Source: Spirochaetia bacterium
GTDB taxonomy: Bacteria > Spirochaetota > Spirochaetia > DTKZ01
Assembly: GCA_031270615.1 (NCBI GenBank)
Contig: JAISXE010000304.1
Location: 1 to 6,214 of the forward strand
Length of the DNA stretch: 6,214 nt
Direction: 5' to 3'
Both the position numbers and the translations under genes were made by a program. Positions 1 through 4,972 of this stretch are shown here, piece after piece. Each line of letters begins with the position of its first letter. Positions within the stretch are counted from its first letter, which is position 1. The notes under the pieces are model-generated. The model searched no databases. It had not been told where the DNA came from and was given only the letters and a program-made list of their open reading frames with translations.

Positions 1-9
1 AATGAAGAA

Positions 10-32
10 CCTCGGAGCAAGCTCCGAGGTAT
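10..32. repeat. Palindromic repeat unit, copy 1
   Basis: Positions 10-29 are a perfect palindrome: CCTCGGAGC, AA, GCTCCGAGG. As RNA or single-stranded DNA it would fold as an 8-bp stem with a 4-nt loop. It is followed by GTAT, and the block 13-32 matches 124-143 at 19 of 20 positions, so this is a dispersed unit and not a lone hairpin. There is no T-run after either arm, so it does not look like an intrinsic terminator. It resembles REP-type intergenic palindromes, but family membership is inferred only from structure. Confidence 0.7.
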
Positions 33-60
33 CTTCGTTTGGCAAAGAATTAGATTTTAT

Positions 61-153
61 GGCATGGTTCATACCCCGATCACTTTCAGACACGAACCTT
101 TTTACGCAAACCGATGGACTTACCGGAGCAAGCTCCGGGGTATGGACCATGCC
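61..153. repeat. 17-bp inverted repeat pair enclosing a second palindromic unit
   Basis: Positions 61-77 (GGCATGGTTCATACCCC) are the reverse complement of 137-153 (GGGGTATGGACCATGCC) with one mismatch. The arms are about 59 bp apart. The right arm is fused to a second palindrome at 123-138 (CCGGAGC, AA, GCTCCGG), which is copy 2 of the unit at 10-29. The left arm lacks this palindrome. The simplest reading is two oppositely oriented copies of one composite repeat, the left one truncated. No transposase is visible. The spacer has an open frame but no coding character. Confidence 0.65.
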
Positions 154-317
154 TTCCAAATCAACCCTGGCCGTTCCCTCCCAACACGGAACAATCGACG
201 CCGGCCCCTATATCCCGTCGGATACAAGTTACCCCTTTTACAAAATATCATAAAGTATCTGTGGTTATCTTCGTGCGGTTATTCAGGCTCGTGGCCGGTG
301 GTTTTTCTTGTTCTTCC

Positions 318-381
318 GCGCGAGGGATTGCAGCGGAAACCCCGCAGCGCGGCAGCGCGAGGAGTTGCAGCGGAAAGCCCG
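318..381. repeat. Direct repeat A, two 27-bp copies
   Basis: Positions 318-344 and 355-381 match at 24 of 27 positions. Both begin GCGCGAGG and share the core TTGCAGCGGAAA followed by CCCG. The period is 37 nt. A perfect 8-bp tandem, GCAGCGCG (344-351 and 352-359), bridges the two copies. The second copy runs straight into direct repeat B. Nothing indicates that the repeat is coding. Confidence 0.75.
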
Positions 382-446
382 GTTCCCGCCTTCGGCGGGA
401 ACGCGCCCATGCGACCTGGGTTCCCGCCTTCGGCTGGAACGCGCCC
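381..446. repeat. Direct repeat B, two 28-bp hairpin copies
   Basis: Positions 381-408 and 419-446 match at 27 of 28 positions, with a period of 38 nt. Each contains a GC-rich inverted repeat. In copy 1 the arms GTTCCCGCC (382-390) and GGCGGGAAC (394-402) are perfectly complementary around TTC. In copy 2 (420-440) one base in the right arm is changed (T at 435), which breaks one pair. There is no T-tract after either hairpin, so a conventional rho-independent terminator is unlikely. The second copy ends about 38 bp upstream of the sigma-28 -35 element. Confidence 0.75.
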
Positions 447-483
447 AAAAAACCACACCTTACCACCTCTCCTGATTCCCGAT

Positions 484-510
484 TAATCCGCGCGGGGTTT
501 TTACCGATAA
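484..510 (+). promoter_or_regulatory. Sigma-28 (FliA-type) promoter for the flgN operon
   Basis: TAAT at 484-487, a 15-nt spacer, and ACCGATAA at 503-510 match the flagellar sigma-28 consensus TAAA-N15-GCCGATAA at 3 of 4 and 7 of 8 positions, with exact spacing. It lies directly before a late-flagellar operon, the expected class for this sigma factor. Transcription should begin about 6-8 nt after the -10, near 516-518, which coincides with the flgN start codon. The match is read directly; activity is inferred. Confidence 0.75.
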
Positions 511-517
511 TGCAGGT

Positions 518-1018
518 ATGAGTATTGCTTCGCATGATCTGCGCTTGCTGGGACATTTGATGCGGGAGGAGGCCGAGACTCTGGAGGCGCTTTCCGCGCT
601 GGAGGACGGGCTGCGCCGCTCGGTGGTGGGGAGGGACTGGGACGGTTTGGAGGGGAGGCTGCGGGAGCTGGGGGCTGTGGGCGGGAAGGTGTCGCAGACG
701 GACCAGATGCGGGCGGCTGTGTACCGGAAGATTCGGGTGTCCTGCCAGGCGGGGCCTGAGGAGGGTTTTCGGGAGGTGCTGGCGCGTGTTCCTGCGGGCG
801 AGCGGGAGGAGCTTGAGGGGCTGCACAGGAGGGTGCGCGTGGCGGTTGAGAGGGTGAGGTGCCTGACGGGGGGGCTGGATGCGTATATCAGCTCCGCGGT
901 GAGCGCGATGGATAGGATTTTGGAGGAGGTTTTTCCTGAGCGGAAGACCAGGATTTATACGCGGGAGGGCGGGCTTGTGGATTCCGGCCGGCCCATGATG
1001 GTCAGCCGCAGCTTGTAG
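518..1018 (+). CDS. flgN: Flagellar export chaperone FlgN
   Basis: This 166-aa protein is predicted to be the cytosolic chaperone that binds FlgK and FlgL and delivers them to the flagellar type III export gate. It is almost entirely helical. The N-terminal heptad-like stretch (about residues 7-60, LLGHLMREEAETLEAL onward), a long second helix (about 95-140) and the C-terminal tail near 146-166 (IYTREGGLVDSGRP) fit the FlgN fold, and flgK follows immediately. FlgN family sequence identity is low, so position does much of the work. ATG 518 is the first start after the in-frame stop at 473-475. It has almost no leader and only GCAGG one base upstream. An internal ATG at 560 with a weak GGGA (550-553) is the alternative, but it would trim the first helix. 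The coding strand is strikingly G-rich (34 G to 10 C in 601-660). Confidence 0.85.
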   Translation: MSIASHDLRLLGHLMREEAETLEALSALEDGLRRSVVGRDWDGLEGRLRELGAVGGKVSQTDQMRAAVYRKIRVSCQAGPEEGFREVLARVPAGEREELEGLHRRVRVAVERVRCLTGGLDAYISSAVSAMDRILEEVFPERKTRIYTREGGLVDSGRPMMVSRSL

Positions 1019-1031
1019 GCGGGGGGCATAT

Positions 1032-2909
1032 ATGCAATCGACTTTTTCGGGGATAGAGCTTGGCAAGCGGGGGCTTGTGGCCCATACGCAGGGTTTGCAG
1101 ACTGTGGGGCATAACCTTTCTAATGCTTCGACTGAGGGCTACTCCAGGCAGAGGGTGGAACTGAAGCCGACTGATCCGCTGTATGTGCCGGGGCTTTCCC
1201 GCGAGGAGAGGCCGGGGCAGGTGGGGCAGGGGACGGATGTGGCGCGTATCGAGCGCGTGCGTGACGCGCTTTTGGATCGGAGGATTGTGGGGCAGGCCCA
1301 CCTCCAGGGTTACTGGGGCGCGCGGGACCGCTATGTGGATATGCTGGAAAAGGTTTACAACGAGGTGGCGGATGTTTCCTTGCGCGGGTCCCTTGACCAG
1401 TTCTGGGACTCGTGGCAGGAGCTTTCCTTGCATCCTGCGGAGATGGCGAGCCGGGCGGTGGTTCTGGAGCGGGGCAATACTTTTGTTGACGCGGTTCACG
1501 AGCGTTTCCGGGGGCTTTCCCGGGTGCGCGATATGATTGAGGAAGATGTGAAGGTCACTGTGGGCGAGATCAATACCCTTGCGGGGGATATTGCCGCGCT
1601 GAATGTCGAGATTCTGAAGGTCAAGGCCCAGGGGGACAATCCGAACGATTTGATGGACAGGCGCGACTTGCTTGTGGAGAAGCTTTCGGGCTTGATTAAT
1701 ATTACCGCCACCGAGCGCGACCGCGATGAGTTTATGGTTCACACTGCGGGTTTCCATTTGGTGCAGGGGGGCGAGTTCCGGCCCCTGGGCGTTGCGGGCG
1801 ATCCGGGGAACGAGGGCTATGTGCGGGTTTTCTGGCGCGTGGGGGATGAGGACGTGCGGCCCCAGGGCGGCAGGCTGGCTGGTCTTCTGGAGCTGCGCGA
1901 TGTCGATGTGCGGCGGGAGATCCAGAACCTGGACAATATGACGGTCAACTTTATGGACTTGGTCAACGAGATACACTCCTCGGCCTGGGGCTTGAACCAG
2001 AGGCGGGGCAATCCGTTTTTTGTCGAGTATCCGGCTGTTGCCAACCTGATGGGCAATTACGACCGAGACGGGGACGGGGAGTACGATTCCTCCTACGTTT
2101 TCAGGATTGCCGGGGCGAACAGGATGGATCCCCAGGAGCATATCGGCCTTGACGGGGAGATGGTTTTTGCGGGTCCCAGGGGGGAGCTGCGCGTCCCCTA
2201 CTATCCTTCGGATACGGTGAAGGACGTGGTGGACAGGATAAACCACTCCGGCGCGGATGTGGCGGCGCGGCTGGACAGGAACGGCAGGTTGAGCCTGAAG
2301 GGGGTTCCTTCAAGGGATCCGGCTTTCCCTGATTTCGTTATACGCCATGTGGAGGACTCCGGCCAGTTCCTTGCGGGCTACGCGGGGGTACTTCGTGGTT
2401 CCGGGCCGGAGGCGGCGTATAGCTGGGATGTCCCGGACGCGGTGTACGCCCTTGAGGGCGGGGACGCGGGCTATGCTGTCGCGCCCCTTGCGCACCCGAG
2501 CGCCTGGGTGCGGGTAAACGAGCAGCTCCAGCGGGAGCCTGCTTCCATTGCCGCATCTTTCGGCGAGGCGGGCCGACCGGGGCTTCCGGGGGACGGTTCG
2601 GCGGCGCTGGCTGTGGCCTCCCTGCGCAACCATCCGGTGATGATAGGCAAAACCACGACTTTCGACAATTACTTTGCCGATACCGTGGCCTTTATCGGCT
2701 TGAAGGGGGAGCAGGCCGACATAGAGCTGAAGACCCAGGAGGCAATCATGAAAGACCTGCGCGACAGGCGGGAGGCGCTTTCCGGGGTCAATATCGATGA
2801 GGAAATCGGCAACTTGATTAAATACCAGCACGGCTATTCCGCCGTGGCTCATTTTATTACGGAATTTACCAAGATGATCGATACGATCATCAACCGTTTG
2901 GGGGTGTAA
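1032..2909 (+). CDS. flgK: Flagellar hook-associated protein 1 (hook-filament junction) FlgK
   Basis: FlgK is secreted through the flagellar export apparatus and forms the first junction ring between hook and filament. The signatures are clear: the rod/hook N-terminal motif NLSNASTEGYSRQ (28-40), LSLHPAEMASRAVVLERG (131-148), NPNDLMDRRDLLVEKLS (203-219) and GGRLAGLLELRD (279-290). The C-terminal D0/D1 helices include SGVNIDEEIGNLIKYQHGYS (584-603) and the final TKMIDTIINRL. Residues about 372-425 resemble the flagellin IN-type repeat. At 625 aa it is longer than the enterobacterial protein (about 547 aa); the extra length is in the central domain. Residues 344-352 read DRDGDGEYD, resembling a calcium-binding loop. 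There is no cleavable signal peptide, as expected. A GGCGGGGGGC Shine-Dalgarno (1018-1027) supports ATG 1032, 13 nt after the flgN stop. Confidence 0.96.
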   Translation: MQSTFSGIELGKRGLVAHTQGLQTVGHNLSNASTEGYSRQRVELKPTDPLYVPGLSREERPGQVGQGTDVARIERVRDALLDRRIVGQAHLQGYWGARDRYVDMLEKVYNEVADVSLRGSLDQFWDSWQELSLHPAEMASRAVVLERGNTFVDAVHERFRGLSRVRDMIEEDVKVTVGEINTLAGDIAALNVEILKVKAQGDNPNDLMDRRDLLVEKLSGLINITATERDRDEFMVHTAGFHLVQGGEFRPLGVAGDPGNEGYVRVFWRVGDEDVRPQGGRLAGLLELRDVDVRREIQNLDNMTVNFMDLVNEIHSSAWGLNQRRGNPFFVEYPAVANLMGNYDRDGDGEYDSSYVFRIAGANRMDPQEHIGLDGEMVFAGPRGELRVPYYPSDTVKDVVDRINHSGADVAARLDRNGRLSLKGVPSRDPAFPDFVIRHVEDSGQFLAGYAGVLRGSGPEAAYSWDVPDAVYALEGGDAGYAVAPLAHPSAWVRVNEQLQREPASIAASFGEAGRPGLPGDGSAALAVASLRNHPVMIGKTTTFDNYFADTVAFIGLKGEQADIELKTQEAIMKDLRDRREALSGVNIDEEIGNLIKYQHGYSAVAHFITEFTKMIDTIINRLGV

Positions 2910-2912
2910 ACG

Positions 2913-4160
2913 ATGAAACGCATCAGCACGAATCTGCCGAATAACGATATGCAGTATTATATGCGGGGCCGCGAACACGATATGAACAGCGTGTCCAACA
3001 AAATGGCGGCCCAGACCCGTGTCCTGAATTTGCGCGACGATCCCGCGGCCGCGGCGCATTCGACTCGCTATGCCTCGCTTATGCAGCGCCTTGGGCGGTT
3101 TTCGCAGAACGTTGCCTACGCGCAGGACAACCACCGCATAACCGAGGGCCGCGTGGGGGAGGCGGTGGACGTGCTGCAGCGCGTGCGGGAGCTTGCCGTG
3201 CAGGGATCGAACGGGACTTACACGAAGGACCAGCTTGCCATCATGGGCCAGGAAGTGAACCAGCTTCTGAACCAACTGGTGGAGATAGCGAACGCCCGTA
3301 ACGGAGACGGCACGATGATTTTTTCCGGGGACAAGTCCAAAAGCCTTCCTTTCCGTCCGGTTGAGGGCAGCGTTGCCGGGACGGGCGAAAAGGTGTTTAC
3401 CAATGTCGAGTACATAGGTTCCATCGGCGTCAACAGGACCGAAATCTCGGATGGGGCCTATGCCCGTATCAATTTTCCGGGGAACGAGGTTTTTTGGGCG
3501 GAGAACCAGCAGCTTTTCCCCACGGTGGACGCAAGCTCCTACCAGGTGGGCGCGGACACTGCCGTTTTTATCGACGGCGTGGAGATAGCGCTCAAGGAGG
3601 GGGACACGATCCATGCCATTATCGCGAAGATCAACGATTCCGCCGCCCCGGTCAAGGCGAAACTCGATCCCGTGCGCAACAGCCTTCTTTTGCAGACAAC
3701 CACCGCCCACCAGATGTGGCTGCGCGATGGCGAGGACGGCAGGGTCTTCCAGGACCTGGGCATACTGCGCGACGCCCAGACCCCGCCTCCCGGAAACCTG
3801 AATCACACTGCCCGCGTTTTCGGCGGCTCGGTTTTCGACATGGTTATCAAGCTGCGTGACGATATGTACCAGGGCCAGAGCTTTGAAATCGGCGGCAGGG
3901 GCATCAAGGGCATTGACAACGCCCTGGAAAGCATGACCTCGACGCTGGGCGCCATCGGCGCCCAGGGCACGCGGCTGGAGATTACCTACGCCCGCCTGGC
4001 GACCGAGCGCAATAACGTGACCTCCCTGAATTCCTCGACCATCGACCTTGATATGAGCAAGGCCATCATGGACTATAAGATGCTGGAGCTTACCCACAAG
4101 GCGGCGCTGGGCGTGGCGGGCCGCATACTCCAGCCGACTCTTCTGGATTTCTTGCGTTAG
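2913..4160 (+). CDS. flgL: Flagellar hook-associated protein 3 (hook-filament junction) FlgL
   Basis: FlgL forms the second junction ring, to which flagellin subunits are added. The N-terminus (MKRISTNLPNNDMQYYMRG) and the RDDPAAAAHSTRYASL segment (41-56) are typical of the flagellin/FlgL D0-D1 region. The flagellin-family hallmark NARNGDGTMIFSG lies at 127-139. Residues about 212-262 (GVEIALKEGDTIHAIIAKIN and after) look like a flagellin IN motif. The C-terminal helix begins near 333 and ends LDMSKAIMDYKMLELTHKAA (379-398) plus the closing LQPTLLDFLR. At 415 aa it exceeds enterobacterial FlgL (about 317 aa) because of the central insertion. Only 3 nt separate it from flgK. Its Shine-Dalgarno GGGGGTG (2900-2906) sits in the last codons of flgK, implying translational coupling. 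Codon choice shifts from G-ending toward C-ending relative to flgN and early flgK. Confidence 0.95.
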   Translation: MKRISTNLPNNDMQYYMRGREHDMNSVSNKMAAQTRVLNLRDDPAAAAHSTRYASLMQRLGRFSQNVAYAQDNHRITEGRVGEAVDVLQRVRELAVQGSNGTYTKDQLAIMGQEVNQLLNQLVEIANARNGDGTMIFSGDKSKSLPFRPVEGSVAGTGEKVFTNVEYIGSIGVNRTEISDGAYARINFPGNEVFWAENQQLFPTVDASSYQVGADTAVFIDGVEIALKEGDTIHAIIAKINDSAAPVKAKLDPVRNSLLLQTTTAHQMWLRDGEDGRVFQDLGILRDAQTPPPGNLNHTARVFGGSVFDMVIKLRDDMYQGQSFEIGGRGIKGIDNALESMTSTLGAIGAQGTRLEITYARLATERNNVTSLNSSTIDLDMSKAIMDYKMLELTHKAALGVAGRILQPTLLDFLR

Positions 4161-4177
4161 CGCGGGGTGCGGGAACG

Positions 4178-4618
4178 ATGCGTATCAATACGAAAGCCTA
4201 CGGGAATGTCGAGATCGACGACAGGCAGGTTCTGTTTTTCCCCCACGGCATCATCGGTTTTGAGCAGTTTAAGCAGTACGCCCTTATGGACGCGGCGCAG
4301 CGGCCTTTCTACTGGCTCCAGTCCCTCGATGTCGCGGAAATCGCCTTCGTCCTTATCAGCCCGCTGGTGTTCCGGCCCGACTACAGCCCCGATGCCGCCC
4401 CAGAGGATATGGAGGATCTGGCGCTTGAGGATCCCGGCGACCTTCTTGTTTTTTCCACTGTCACGATACCCGAAAACCAGAACCGCATGACGGCCAACCT
4501 GCAAGGGCCCCTTCTTATCAACCGCAAAACCCGTACCGGCCGGCAGTCCATCTCCCTGAATCCAAAATGGCAGCTCAAACATTTTATCATGGACGAGCTT
4601 GCCGCCCTGCGGGGATAA
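4178..4618 (+). CDS. fliW: Flagellar assembly factor FliW
   Basis: FliW is a small cytosolic beta-barrel protein that binds flagellin and, when free, binds CsrA and blocks it from repressing flagellin mRNA. At 146 aa it has the usual family length. Recognisable segments are the N-terminal MRINTKAYGNVEIDD, FPHGIIGFEQFKQYAL (21-36), the WLQSLDVAEIAFVLISP core (46-62), and the conserved MTANLQGPLLINRKTRTGRQ (104-123), close to the TANLLAPIVIN motif of Bacillus FliW. Residues 67-87 form an acidic loop (PDYSPDAAPEDMEDLALEDPG). The gene lies between flgL and csrA, the expected linkage. ATG 4178 is preceded by GGGGTG (4164-4169) and GGGA (4171-4174), 17 nt after the flgL stop. Confidence 0.95.
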   Translation: MRINTKAYGNVEIDDRQVLFFPHGIIGFEQFKQYALMDAAQRPFYWLQSLDVAEIAFVLISPLVFRPDYSPDAAPEDMEDLALEDPGDLLVFSTVTIPENQNRMTANLQGPLLINRKTRTGRQSISLNPKWQLKHFIMDELAALRG

Positions 4619-4621
4619 GCC

Positions 4622-4855
4622 ATGCTGATTCTGACGCGCAAGCCGGGCGAAAGCATCATGATCGGCGACACCATCGAAATCCAGGTGGTGGAACTAAAGG
4701 GCGATCAGGCCAAGATCGGTATCGGCGCGCCGAAAAACGTCAAAGTCTACCGCAAGGAAGTCTACGATGCCATCCAGGCGGAAAACGCCGCGGCCGCCAG
4801 GACCAGGCCCGAACTGCCCTCCCTTGACGCCATGCTGAAACAAAACGAAAAATAG
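4622..4855 (+). CDS. csrA: Carbon storage regulator CsrA (translational regulator)
   Basis: CsrA is a dimeric RNA-binding protein that recognises GGA in leader hairpins and usually blocks ribosome access; in flagellated non-enteric bacteria a main target is flagellin mRNA. The sequence aligns without gaps to the family over the first 55 residues: MLILTRKPGESIMIGD, IEIQVVELKGDQAKIGI, and APKNVKVYRKEVYDAIQAEN. The RNA-contact residues L4 and R44 are both present at the canonical positions. It is 77 aa, longer than the 61-aa E. coli protein, with an Ala-rich linker (56-59) and a C-terminal tail PELPSLDAMLKQNEK. The start is 3 nt after the fliW stop, and its GGGGAT Shine-Dalgarno (4611-4616) overlaps that stop, so FliW and CsrA are probably made in coupled amounts. 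Confidence 0.97.
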   Translation: MLILTRKPGESIMIGDTIEIQVVELKGDQAKIGIGAPKNVKVYRKEVYDAIQAENAAAARTRPELPSLDAMLKQNEK

Positions 4856-4871
4856 GGAAAACCTGAAGACC

Positions 4872-4886
4872 CCGCAGACCCTGCGG
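4872..4886. terminator. Small hairpin between convergent genes, weak terminator candidate
   Basis: CCGCAG (4872-4877) pairs with CTGCGG (4881-4886) around a 3-nt loop, 17 nt after the csrA stop. On the plus strand it is followed by AAAG, with no T-run, so it is a poor terminator for the flagellar operon. On the minus strand it is followed at a short distance by T-rich sequence (GGTCTTCAGGTTTT), so it could weakly end the amidohydrolase transcript. No better terminator is visible between the two convergent units. Confidence 0.3.
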
Positions 4887-4919
4887 AAAGCACTGGCATA
4901 AAGAGGGGGATTTTGTGGC

Positions 4920-4946
4920 TCCGTGAAATCCGTGGACTCCGAGGTG
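4920..4946. repeat. 9-nt-period degenerate triplication
   Basis: TCCGTGAAA, TCCGTGGAC and TCCGAGGTG follow one another at exactly 9-nt spacing (starts at 4920, 4929 and 4938). GTGGC occurs just before (4915-4919) and at the end (4944-4948). The segment is non-coding, between the csrA stop and the convergent amidohydrolase stop. No function is evident. Confidence 0.5.
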
Positions 4947-4972
4947 GCTTTCATGCGGCCATTTGCGCGGGC

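Larger units (their letters stand above)
298..456. repeat. Composite intergenic repeat block bounded by 9-bp inverted ends
   Basis: GTGGTTTTT at 298-306 is the exact reverse complement of AAAAACCAC at 448-456. Between them lie two duplicated modules and an 8-bp tandem GCAGCGCG at 344-359. The block carries no plausible gene. Its organisation resembles a small non-autonomous intergenic element, or simply a cluster of nested duplications. The 9-bp ends are short and partly T/A homopolymer, so their pairing could be coincidental. Confidence 0.4.

Noticed and set aside
2..253. Open frame of 83 codons on the plus strand, starting ATGAAGAAC
   Set aside because: Its reading frame runs through both palindromic units, so its internal GASS repeats are by-products of the DNA repeat. 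It has no Shine-Dalgarno in view and no recognisable family, and overlapping frames are equally open.
223..258. Possible sigma-70 promoter with TATCAT at 246-251
   Set aside because: The -10-like hexamer is reasonable, but the hexamer 17 nt upstream (TACAAG) barely matches TTGACA, and the region is simply AT-rich between GC-rich repeats.
382..440. GC-rich hairpins as rho-independent terminators of an upstream gene
   Set aside because: Neither hairpin has a T-tract on either strand, and they are near-identical repeat copies, which fits a repeat element better.
318..446. CRISPR array
   Set aside because: Only two copies each of two different repeats, with gaps of about 10 nt, and no cas genes. 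This is not repeat-spacer architecture.
64..521. Two overlapping plus-strand open frames of 135-140 codons
   Set aside because: They cross the tandem GC-rich modules and the sigma-28 promoter, have Arg/Pro/Gly-rich low-complexity translations, and lack start signals. GC-rich repeats readily give such frames.
1002..2246. 414-codon minus-strand open frame opposite flgK
   Set aside because: Antisense shadow of a certain gene; it overlaps conserved FlgK motifs and has no Shine-Dalgarno or recognised domain.
2310..4097. 595-codon open frame on the minus strand opposite flgK/flgL
   Set aside because: It is a long antisense shadow caused by GC-rich third positions. The plus-strand FlgK and FlgL are unambiguous, while the antisense translation is His/Arg/Gly-rich with no family resemblance.
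4605..4615. CsrA autoregulatory site at its own Shine-Dalgarno
   Set aside because: GGA is present next to the csrA start, but it is not in a hairpin loop and the surrounding bases do not match the ACANGGANGT-type site well. GGA alone is too common in this sequence.
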